Part shown: piece after piece, positions 1-11,510 of the stretch
Layout of the letters: each line of letters starts with the position of its first letter
How positions within the stretch are numbered: the stretch's first letter is position 1
NCBI RefSeq assembly: GCF_020882245.1
Contig: NC_083600.1
Coordinates: 45,417,019-45,481,018 of the forward strand
DNA length: 64,000 nt
Direction: 5' to 3'
Origin: Rhopalosiphum padi
Taxonomy: Eukaryota > Arthropoda > Insecta > Hemiptera > Aphididae
Notes under the pieces: model-generated
What the model saw: the letters and a program-made list of their open reading frames with translations, nothing else
Databases searched by the model: none
Told to the model about the DNA's origin: nothing
Program-made: the position numbers and the translations under genes

Positions 1-136
1 CGTTTTAATAGTCTACGAAAGACTGGAAGGTCGAATCGTTCATTATTTTTTACCTATGCGTTGAGTGACAAAATCCTAGACGTTCCTTCATCTAGATGTA
101 TTTAGTAATTATGTCGTTAATATATTATGATGAGGT

Positions 137-586
137 AGTTAAAAGGACGTTATACCCGCAGACAACACGTCTCTGTCTTAATAACGTACATCATAACAAA
201 TTTGCATTCAGCAGAACACATTTTATGTTGTTAGCTTTAATATTGGAGTCAATTTACTTATTATCAGACTTAAAGGTGAGAATATTATCCAGGACATGTC
301 ATATTATGCTTTTATTAATATTATCACTTTAAACAAGTGAGTTATTTAGTTACCTAACATATTTTACATAGCTATAACGCCTATAACTCACTTGAAAATA
401 ATAATATTAATAAAATCATATGATTTGTTCTAGATAAAATTATTGCCTTAATGTTTGATAATAGGTAAATTGACTCCATTATTAAAGTTAGCAACATTAA
501 AAAATGTGTTCTGCTGAACGCAACTTTGCTGTGAAGTAAGTTAGTAAGATTGAGACAACATATGCGAATATTATGTCCTCTTAACG
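137..586. mobile_element. Fold-back (long inverted repeat) element
   Basis: The two halves are imperfect reverse complements over about 200 bases each, with the centre near 355-360. Matching pairs include GTTAAAAGGACGTTAT on the left with GTTAAGAGGACATAAT read inward from the right. CAGCAGAACACATTTT, GGAGTCAATTTAC and CAAGTGAGTTAT occur in both arms. This is the structure of a fold-back or MITE-type DNA element without coding capacity. An open frame at 96-332 is simply the left arm read through. No clear target duplication is visible. Confidence 0.85.
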
Positions 587-2320
587 CATTGTTGGACTTA
601 TGTGAGCATGTTATATAAATTCACATTGTCAATAACGTTAGTTTTCTTTCGGTACTATTAAAATTCAATTTCCTTCGATATCGGTTGAATATTGAACGTA
701 GGAAATAAATTCAGATTGTGCTATTAAAATATTAAATAGATAATGCGACAAAATGTCATACTAGATGTGACGTAAGTACAATTTATTATTATTATTATAT
801 TAATAAAATGTTATTGGATATATTTAGTATTTTTTTTTCATGATAAAAAATTAATTGTTTATTCTTTTTTGTAATGTGCTTTTGGTCGGTTTTCAATTTA
901 TTATATGTTTTCCCAATTAATATCAAACAATTAACGCTAGAACAAGCGTGTAATTATTTTTATTATTTTGTCGATTAAGATTTATAATTAAAAATACAAA
1001 TGGCTATTACAACAGAATAATCGCACCAAGAAACGGTCGTACATATTATCATACACATTTTAATATTAAAAATCAAAACTATATGTTCAGTAATTACAAA
1101 ACAACTTGTCATAGCCTTTAGCACATCGCACGATTATTAGTACAATAAACTATTTAATACAAAAGGTCAACCATTATGTCAGATATCATGTTTACGACTA
1201 AACATAATGTCATTTTTAATAATATTGTTCATGTCATGTATGTATAGTATTATAACAATTAATATGAAAACAATATACGAAGGGATCTGAATTCACATAT
1301 ATTACATAAAATATGTTATAATGATCATTTATCATTTGAAGTTTCATTTTTTAGACATTTCCATTTTGCGAGAGTTGAAATAAGTTAAAATAAATGCAAC
1401 TAGCAATCATGATATAAACAATTTCATATAAATTTACTTTTAACTTATTTTATGAAATTCATAAGATAAATAGTTTAATAATTGTAAGACTTATATTATA
1501 CATGTTGTATACTACAATACATAGTTCAAACCTACATAATCACTACCGTTGTTATTGTCACTCAAATTTGAAAGATCCTGTGAATATAATAATAAAAAAT
1601 AAAATTAATATTTTATAAATAAAAACTATTAGAAAAATTATTTAGGTCATTCTAATAGTAATAACAGAATACACAGAAAAAAATCTACACATTATAGATT
1701 AGTTATTATCTGGTTTGATTTAAAATGCTTAATGCGTTATTGAGATAAAAAAAAAATTAACGATCAATTGAAATCTTATTAAATTTAAACTACAGGTTTT
1801 TGTATTAACGAAGACAACCCGTCAAAAAACATAGAACTCAGCATCCATGTATTTTTTATTCTATTCGCTTGGGTCTACTAAAAGTTTCATTTCAGAACCA
1901 AGATTCATGGTGTCAGTATTAAGTACGTGACAAACTGACGCCAATTTCAGCTTTCCATACCAGGTATCATATCATATATCATTTGGGATCGGAGCTCGTC
2001 AGCTCGACACATAAATAGTATGAAGAAGTGCATTTTCGCCATATTGGATGGAAAAAGTAATATCGACCGACCAATAATCATGTTGAGGAATTAACTATCG
2101 TGCCCAGAATGAGTTAGTATATTTAACACTATCATATTTAATATCAACACTTTAGGTTTGGTTATAGAAATAAAATATGATAAGTAGAAATTTTTCATAA
2201 AAAAATATCATAATATTTATAAAAAAAATAAAGAAAAATAGATTTTATAATTATAATTATTTTTGAATAAATGAGAACTAAATAATTATATAATGGAATT
2301 CAGTATCTAAAATTATCCGT

Positions 2321-2371
2321 TTTAGATTTGAGCTGATGAGCGATTATATTGATTTCTCTATGACATGTGCG
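2321..2371 (+). repeat. Interspersed repeat, diverged copy A
   Basis: It reads TTAGATTTGAGCTGATGAGC and then TTATATTGATTT, followed by ATGACATGTG. The same order of words occurs about 1 kb downstream at 3305-3366 with small gaps, so the two look like decayed copies of one family. The pairing is by eye. Confidence 0.4.
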
Positions 2372-3304
2372 TAAACCTTCAACTTCAATATATTTGCAAG
2401 TGCATCTTGTTAGTTTTTGAACAGTTCAAGTTTGATGGTTCAAACATTGAGAAGGTCAAACATTTTTTAATAATTTAAAAAAATCAAAATGATAAAAAAA
2501 AAATGGTATAAATTTAGTTTTCTACAAAATTATAGATGTTTGAAATTATCAAAACATGTTTATAATTGCCAATATAAATTTATGATATAATCTTCAAAAT
2601 ATTTTTTATTTTTTAGCTATTTATAAATATTTAAATAACTGGAAACCCAACAATCCAAAAAAAAAAATGGGTCAGCAATTTTACATTATATTTTTAAAAA
2701 AATTGGATATTTAAACAGAGAAAAATGTTTTGTTATTCAAAAACATATGATTGGTAGGGAATTTAAATTTTAAGTATAAGGACTAAGTGAGAACTAAATG
2801 TCTGTATTGAGACATAATATATGTATGCAGACTATTAAAAACTAACTAAATGTTAATACATTATTAACGTATACGTAATTGAAAAAATAAGTTATCTACA
2901 GCGATTAATGACCAAAAAGAATTTGAATCAAAAATATACACAGTAATTATACTTAAATATTTCATTTTTCTTTTATAAAAGTTATTAGTTGTGGGTTAAT
3001 GGCTAACATTTTAATAATCGTTAAGCAATTTGGGAATTTTAAAATTACAATGGTTTTGTAAATCGAGCGAATTATTAAAAATGTAAAGTTTATTTCTAGA
3101 ATATTTTATTTATTTCTGATGTAAATGTTTTTATACGAGTGAAAAATATTATACTATATTATTCGAATAATCTTTATGACTATTTATTATTTGTGATTAT
3201 TGTTAAGTTTTGTTTATAATTTCCAATGGTCGAAGTTGGAAAATATGTATGACATAAGTCTGTCATACCAGAATACTATAGAATATTATTCGGTATGTTA
3301 TAAG

Positions 3305-3366
3305 TGTTAGATTCTGCTGAGCCGATCGACGAGCGTATATTGATTTTTACGATGATGCATGTTTTT
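3305..3366 (+). repeat. Interspersed repeat, diverged copy B
   Basis: It reads GTTAGATTCTGCTGAGCCG, then GACGAGCGTATATTGATTTT, then ACGATGATGCATG. It aligns with copy A and keeps the order TTAGATT, TGAGC, GAGCG, TATATTGATTT. I have an impression that this word order is common in aphid DNA, but that is memory and not shown here. Confidence 0.4.
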
Positions 3367-5278
3367 TAAATCTAGTCTTTTATATATATAACTGGGGAAA
3401 AAAATCAGGAATTACGAAAATATTTGCGCATAGGTGAAAACCCAGTATTTGACAAAATCGATTTTCTTTTTTTAGTATTACTCAAATACGAATAACCGTA
3501 AATACCTATTTGAAATGTTTACAAAATATTTATGTTATTGTTTCCAATACACGAAATAATTTTTAAATATTTTCTTTTTGAGTCAATTATAGACATTTGG
3601 GATTTTCAATATTTTTTTCTTTAAATGTCGATAATCTTTTTTTTTTTTTTGGCACAAGATGCTAGATAATTAAATATACGATTCGTTATAAGTTGTTCAT
3701 TTACCAAAATTTATTGAAAAATAATATAACAATGGATTTAAATAGAACACGTTCATCGCAATGATCCAATCGACACTTACCTATCTTTTTTATCTTTTGA
3801 TTTATTTAAAAGGAAACACGGGTGTTATATTGATATTATAATATTATATTTTAAATGTTATCAGTAATGTACGTTTATATTTTATTCGACTGATTTGTTG
3901 ATTGTTTTACTATAGACACAATTTTATTATGAATATCTACGTGAAATAAAATGAAGACTCGAAATGAGCGATACACCCACCAACCGACAATAAATAATAC
4001 ACCACTGGCGCCAATCAACCGGGTCACTTGATATTTATTTTTGTCATAACGTTAAGTTATTATCTGCAATTGTTTTCTGTTATCTGTGTATGCCACAATA
4101 TCATATTATCGTACATTTTTGTTTTGATTATTTTTTTTCCAATTAACAGGTACCTATTATTTGAATTTTCCACAAAATGCAACGGATATTAATCATCTTT
4201 ATTTATGTGTTGTACCTAAACCGAAGTACTTTTTTAATGTAAAATATCATCTTCTTTTTATCATCATTTTTGTTATTCGTATAAAATATTAATCAACGCC
4301 ATATTTTCTCGTTTGGATTTTGGTAAACAAAACCTTATACTTTTTCCCTTATTGCAATTTCCATTTTTATGAAAGAAAAATATCCTTTCAACAACGGTGT
4401 AATTAAAGGGACTAGCCACCTTAATTTCCGTTTTGAGAGCTTTTATTTTATGCATTTCACCATTTTTCAGATAACTACGCTTTAAAAAATATCAAACAAA
4501 AACAAAAATGAATTTTTCAATTTAACGACTTAAAAAAAGGTGAACATTAAAAATATTTAAACGTTTACCACACATTTTTATGTAATATAATATTACTTTT
4601 GATTTATATAAACTATGAATACGCCGTACATATATATATATACAACAGGCGTGCAACACTGGTCAAGTTGGACTACTCATCTATTCGTCTTGTCGCCTTC
4701 TTACGATTACTTCACTTTTTCGAAGGAATAAAGTATGATTATACATGAGTATTTCGAATAATATCATCGCTTTATCGACGTGTATACATGTTTATTATTC
4801 GACGTATTATAATATTCTAGAAGGATAAAACACACTCACCGCAAAGTGTACGGATATTTCGTTTACCAATCGTCCGAGGTGTATATCATCATCATATACT
4901 CATGGACATTATTTTAATAATTCGTTTCATGCGAGCATCCTTGACCTAGGGTATTACTTGTAACATTATTCTACACATTTACTATTAATTTCACGATCGC
5001 CATTGTATTACCTGTAATGTCTATTGACTATCATTATTAGTTGCATTATTGTTATTGTGTGATGAATACGACACCTATATGTATTATATTATCGCAGTTT
5101 CAGTTGGTATATTCTGCAGCAATCCTATGAAGCTGAATTATTTTATTTTATTTACGAAACACGTAGGCGAATAATCGGATTGACGGCGGTGGACGCGTTA
5201 CTCTTACACGTCGTACTCCCAATACTCCATGACGTGTAAATTTATTTTTATTTTACAAAGGACGAAATAAAAAAAAAA

Positions 5279-5301
5279 CACACACACACACACACACACA
5301 A
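5279..5301. repeat. (CA)n microsatellite
   Basis: Eleven CA units directly after a run of A. Confidence 0.97.
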
Positions 5302-6443
5302 CCAAAATAGCGAGTTACCAACGTACGCGTGAATATTAGAATATTATACAAAAATATATTTTCTGCTCAACAGAACAGTTGAAGCGGATTTGCTATTATG
5401 TACATGGAAATAAAATAATATATACTATTATAATAGTATTGTGTTGTTCGTGTAATTATTGTGCTGCGATATAATATTATCATTGTTTTCTCTGCTCGGC
5501 TAATCTGCGTGTACGATTTTACGACGTCTCCAACAGCAGTTAATATATTTTTTAAAACGCTCCGCCGACGTTCATGTGAGAAATTTATTATTATCATATT
5601 TTCCGTAGTCGACTGTCTACAGTTACCAATCATTGTAACTCAGTCCATAGACAGTACAGTACACTAGTCTATTAGAAAAAGAGCAACGAAAAAAAAAATG
5701 CACACTGTGTACATATTTGTGTTTTAACTACGCCTAATCATTATTTATCGCATTTGATTTAATTATAAATTATAATCGACTTTCTTTATTAATTCACTGC
5801 CAAGCCTCGGGGACTAGAAGATTATTCTGTATTATACAGTCCCACAACGGCTATAAATTTTCATGGCATCAACTAAATTTTAACAAACTATATATTATTA
5901 TATTATCATATCATCGTCGCGTTATCTAAAATTAGTTTTTCTTCACTGTACAGCGGCGCGCGATGTGTCATGTACTACATTGTATTAACATATTATATAT
6001 TTTCGTGTGTACTTACATGTCTTTAAAAATCATAGTATTTTATATACATCACAAATCAAGTTCTTTAATAACATAGGTATTATATATATATTATAATGGT
6101 ATTTATGCACTTACGACATAGAAAATTACATGTACGGTAATTATATAGACTGAATTTACATATTATACTAGTAGGTGTACAGTGTAAAAATGTAAGTGTT
6201 TTATGAAAGCTAATTCCACTACGATATCGTATATACAAGATTAATATATTTATGTAATTTAAGTGGTTCAAATGATCACTATATGCATTACGTGTACGAC
6301 GCACGTGCAATAATAATTATATTAATATTGAAATTATATTACCTATACCTATTATTTATGTGCGAATAAACAAAATTGTATAGGTAGGTATACTTCCTAC
6401 ATATTATAATGATTCGGCTATAAAACTATATATATAGGTACCT

Positions 6444-6867
6444 TGTATATTATACTGGGTGTTTCGCCGTTTATTTCCCATCAATATATTATTATTATTT
6501 TTTTCTAATTGATATTATACATTACTTATGAACTTTTGAAAAACTTTTACAGAGTCATAATAATATTATTGTAATTTATTTCGTATTAATTTCGATTAAA
6601 AAACTACAAATCGAAAAAAATCTTTTATTATTTATATAATACGGTAATATTATTATATTGTCTAACGCACGAAATTCTTAAATCGCTATTGCCGATTTAT
6701 GCAAATAGTTTTGTAGTTGAATAATTAATTAGTAACTATACATATACCGCCGAGTGTTTCAATCGATAGTTTCAAAGTTTTATAGAACGCACAGTCGGGA
6801 GGCGGATTCGAATAAGGAGCAGTACCGTAGGCAGATACGTAGGAGGAATCACCCTGTATATTATATA
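6444..6867. mobile_element. MITE-like element with ATACWGGGTG ends
   Basis: The left end reads ATACTGGGTGTTTC. The right end, reverse-complemented, reads ATACAGGGTGATTC, so 12 of 14 bases match. The element is about 420 bases, has no coding capacity and is flanked by TATA-rich DNA that hides any target duplication. The end motif resembles that of the element at 26113-26229. Confidence 0.6.
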
Positions 6868-9049
6868 CATTCTTATTATAGTCTGATGAAAAATTAAAAC
6901 GTTACTGTCCGCCGCAAGCAAATTGCCTATAAAAATACAATTTTTTAATAACGCTTTTATAACGTCACATGAATTATGTTCACACCGCGATGATAAACGA
7001 ATGTGTTTAAATTATACGTGCGATAATAGTATATTATAATTGATATTATAATATTATTGTGTGTGTGTAATAAGTAATAACCATTACGATTTTTTTTTTT
7101 TTGTTTTTAATTATCCGCAGACGTCGTCACATTACCGTGAAATCGTGATATACCTATATAGCAGGATAACCTATACAGACGAAAGGCAAAGGATTCGGGC
7201 CGTACACATATAATAATGTGTAATAAATTCGTGTATAACAAATAACATATTTTAGGTCTCGTTTGCTTATTGTGTTTGCTTATATAACATCGACGGTACT
7301 CGTCGCAGAGCTGCCGGAAACTCGATTGTTGACTAAAGTGAAGTTTCGATTTTGAATTCAACTTTAACGCGCCTGCAGCACTCGTATGAAACTGCGACTT
7401 ATCGAAGTTTTGATTTATTATTTCGTCGAGCGGGTCCATTCAATACTGCTCCTTTTATCTATAATGTCTTTGTAATGCGTTCAAGGGTGCGTTAAATTTT
7501 TGAGAATACGGCACTATACATTTCGCGGGATCTGAGAAATGCAGCAAATCGTATTTAGCAAGTCTCATGCTTATGGCGGAAATTGTTATGATTTGCTGCT
7601 TTCCCGGACTCGAAATTAATTACAATATAGACTATATAATATGTTCACAGTTGTACTTCGTTTTCATCACTCTGTCTTCGCCGCGGGAAAAAAAGAGGCG
7701 GACGGCTGGAGGAATCCCATCGAAACTTATTGCAAAATGATTTTTGCACATTATTTGCTTTTTGTGAAACATAATGTAATAAAATAACTTCTAAAACGTA
7801 ATTTTTTTACCGCAGAGACTCTATTTCGTATACAGTGAAAATTTAACAGGGAATAATCAAATCAATGTGTGGTTACAATGTGTAGATCTGTTATTTATAT
7901 TTCCAATTTTGTTGTTAATTTAATTAGGTTTCAAGTGTATATAAACCTACATCAGTATTTTTCGTATATCTATAAGTCTGTAATACGACTGTATACGTTT
8001 AATGTGTTGTATATAATATTTATAAGGCTATTTGCTCGTACTCTCAACAAATTCAAAAGTAAAAATTTGTTTTTTTTTTTATTTTCTATTATAAATTCAA
8101 ACGGTATACATACAAAACGTGACACGTCACGATTTCTGCGTTTATCGTCAGACATAATATATCTATGCTTTTTATAAAGACTTAAATTATTGGTACACTT
8201 TTTTGCACTTTGACTACGGACCAAGCATCTGAAGCCATTCCCACGATTGTAAAACAATAAAGAACTGCTAACTTATTTTTCGCCTTCGACACTCATCTTA
8301 TTCGAATAAAAAAAAAACTATTAATAAAAATCGGATAGTCTCTAAAATATTTGCGAACTCGCAACTGTTTTATTAAGACTGACTACACACAGTTAATAAT
8401 CCGGAGATTCGTTTTATATTTCTGATCGGAAAACACCGATGATAAATCACGACAATAAACGAAACGAAATCGTAATGATTTTAATCGGTTAATACACCTC
8501 TATATTAGGTGTCAACGAGTATACATGGTATATATATATATATATACCTTATTCAATATATATACATTTTATGTACATGGTACGCATTATGTATACTTAC
8601 AAAGAAATGCGTCGTTTCGTCGTTTTGTCTGGTTGCACATCGGAAACGTGTGTTAATATTAGCTCACGCAAAGACTAAAAACTCTGTACTTAAATAATCA
8701 CCGTCAACGGGAAAGCCGACGACCTCAAGTCTTAGTCATCGGACTTGGTCCGATCGGCCTTAAACGCGAGACCAATACATGGCAATATTATCTGGTGACT
8801 CGCATTTAATACTATTCGAAATCAGATATTCAGAACTCGATTATTCAGTCGATTATAGCTTATAGTTTTATCGTCTTTCATATTATTATATATCGTTTAT
8901 TGTTATTTACTTAGTTTATAGGTAGTTACTCGGTTTTAAAATTACCGATTTGCGGCCATAATAATAATAATTTTTTTCCGATATATCACCGTCATTGTTT
9001 GGTGTCGAAACGTATGTAGCAAGTCGACTAGTCTCAGATAATATGAGTA

Positions 9050-10500
9050 TTATTGTCTATGAATAGCTCGTAAAATAGGAAACATTTTTAAGCGGTTTGT
9101 TTTCGCGTTCGTGTACAATAATGTTGCACAATGCACACGAGACGAGTGGCATTTCGCTTGTTGTTTGTGTTTACCGCGATAGCTTTGAACAATTGAACGT
9201 GATAGCGGCCTTCCGGTCTCTCGGTGGATTCGTATTATAAGTTCGTGGTTCTGCGGCGAATAAAACATAATCGGAAAAAAACATAGGTAATACCCATCGT
9301 GAAGAATTCTTCGCCGAGTAATGTATTTTACAGAACAGCAGCGACATCTAGTGTAAAACGTTCTAACCATCAAAAACGACGACGTGACATTAATATTTTC
9401 GAGCGGACGTCCCGATCGTACTTTGGCGGAACACGTCACGTCTGAACGGATTTATGATATATTTTTATTACGGTCGGCTTTTTACAGAACCGATGAGATG
9501 AGTTTTCGAAACGGGAAATGGAGTTGTGGCGAAAATGTGATAAAAACGACGATGCAAAGGTATATACGTATTCGCGCATAATATTATATTAATAATATTT
9601 TACTTATTTATTTGTTTAATTTTTTTTTTTATAATCGCGCGGGACCGGATTGGTGTTGCCAAGGTCTTTCCGACGTCGTCGCCGGCGAGCGTTCGCGTGT
9701 GCATTTCGCGGAGGTTTTTAAACGTTCGTATATTCCGCCTTCCGCTGTTTATATTATATATTATTATTTCACATATCATCACAATCATCGCACGATTATT
9801 ATTATTATTAATATTATTACATCGACACGGCGCGATGCGCAAAAGCTGCCGAGCAATAAAGCGTACAGCCAGCACAAATATTATAATATTAATACTACGC
9901 CTATCTGTGCGCGTGTATTACCCGCTGTGGTCGACGTATACCGTACGGGTAGATACTATGTCGACGACGATGAATTTACCTCGCGATGTGACATTTCGCC
10001 GCCGCCGCCGCCGCCGTCGTCGTCGTCATCGCCGCGCGCCGGAAACGAGCGCCGAAAGAGGAACTACGGCCAATTGTCGAGTTAAAGAGAGACGGATGAC
10101 GGAGACGGCCAATTGTTTCCTGCTACGGGGCCCGACCGAAGATATTGCATCACAGCCGGTTGGTTGCCTAAAGGATGTCCTGTTTGATATTATTATTATT
10201 ATTATAATTCTCAAAGTGCGCGTATATAGTCGTCCGCCACTGCCGCCGCCGCGTGCGTCCGCTGTACACAATAATACAATAATATTATATGTTTTTTTTT
10301 CCCATTCCAAAATACTTTTTGTAGTACGAATACTTCTTTTGGCGATACGGTTCACTGAAAACTTCGACGCACTCCTCGTCCGCGCCAGTAACAATAATTG
10401 TATGCAGTCGTTGTCGCCATCGCTCGGACTTGCGCGCATCGTACCCGCCATAATACGATATAATATACGTAAATTTATCGTTATATATTAATTTGCACGA
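9050..10500. other. CpG-dense block with overlapping low-complexity open frames
   Basis: CpG is very frequent and stop codons are sparse, so several frames stay open at once: plus 9612-10085, plus 9697-10491, minus 10026-10451, minus 9050-9439. Their translations are runs of Ile, Arg, Pro and Ser from AAT, CGC and CCG repeats, with no domain. Mutual overlap in different frames argues against coding. The block could be a promoter or regulatory region of a gene not identified here; that is inference. Confidence 0.6.
9997..10028. repeat. (CGC)n/(CGT)n trinucleotide tract
   Basis: About seven CGC units running into CGT units. It creates the Arg run in one frame and Pro/Ser runs in another. Confidence 0.95.
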
Positions 10501-11229
10501 CTATATGTGTCATTTGTCAGAGCATATTACGCGTCGTTGCAATAATAATATCGGTCATGTGATCGTACAGATGTACTACCACTCGGGTGTGCCAGCCGAC
10601 GAACGCGACGTTTTGGCGTTAAAAAATGCAAAACTGTTTTTAACATAATAATATGACGTGATAGACGTATAATACAGTATAATATGTACAGTGCATGAAA
10701 AAAAAGAGAGGAAAACGACGTCGTCGTCGACACTTTTGTCGATATTTAATGATTTTGACCTGTGATTGTACACGCACAATATACGATATAACATACATAG
10801 CAATATACACAAAGCTCGAATATTGTTATTCGATTATTTACCCGGCAGTGTTATCTGCCTCAATTTTCCGAGAGTCCGTCAAATATGTATGATAAAAAAA
10901 TTGTAAATACATATTTTGTATAATATCAGACACACGTTTATTGTACATAGTATATACATGATAACGTGTAATTAAACGAGCAGCGATATCTGTTTGTTTA
11001 AAGTTGTTTTTTTCATATGCATTTAAATTACCGTACACGGTCGTTCGATTAATCTGCGTTGTACATGCGCAAATAATAATTACAAAAATACGATATACAG
11101 TTGAACGATAATCGCTGGAGTCAATAATAGATGTAAACGTAAACTTTTGATTTGAAAATAATATGGTAATTGGTAATATTGTTAACTCTATATAGTTAAA
11201 TAACGTTATTGTAATGTTATATTAATATA

Positions 11230-11510
11230 AGCTGTATAACCCGAGTTTAGAGGGAATGGGTATAGCACTTGGTATAATTATTGAACGTGGTTCAGAGTAC
11301 TCTCAACTTTTCTGATAATACCTCTGAAAACGATTTCTGAAATGTTTGTCGAAATCGGTCCGGAAGTTTTTGATTCTATTTAAGCTACAAACATGCAGAT
11401 ATTGCCTTTTGATGTGCATTTGAATAACAAAAAGTAAATTGCGTAGTGTGTTATTTTATTTTATTTAAAAATAATCCCATGGTAATGCATTGCGGGTCAA
11501 CTAGCTAGTG
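11230..11510 (-). repeat. Possible remnant of an interspersed element
   Basis: Read on the minus strand, this begins CACTAGCTAGTTGACCCGC and contains CCGGACCGATTTCGACAAAC, the kind of words seen at the ends of common non-autonomous or non-LTR insect repeats. It stands out from the AT-rich flanks. No terminal repeats or target duplication were confirmed, so the class is open. Confidence 0.35.

Larger units (their letters stand above)
587..4650. other. AT-rich intergenic sequence, no gene recognised
   Basis: About 4 kb of AT-rich, CpG-poor DNA with many A and T runs. The one open frame of note (minus strand, 4273-4455) has no recognisable domain. Two short stretches resemble each other and are listed separately. 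Confidence 0.7.
4651..9049. other. Mixed intergenic sequence, no gene recognised
   Basis: More CpG than the preceding 4 kb. It contains a (CA)n microsatellite, a MITE-like element at 6444-6867 and many short palindromes such as ATAATATTAT. The minus-strand frame at 7107-7439 is discussed as a finding; the others are short and repetitive. Confidence 0.6.

Noticed and set aside
96..332. A 78-codon plus-strand frame at the window start
   Set aside because: It is mostly the left arm of the fold-back element at 137-586 read through.
8700..8780. A GC-rich stretch with short self-complementary words, considered as a structured RNA
   Set aside because: The stems are only four to six bases and do not nest into a known RNA shape.
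9697..10491. The longest open frame in the window (264 codons, plus strand)
   Set aside because: Its product is dominated by Ile, Leu and Arg runs from AAT and CGC repeats, it overlaps long frames in other registers, and no domain is visible.
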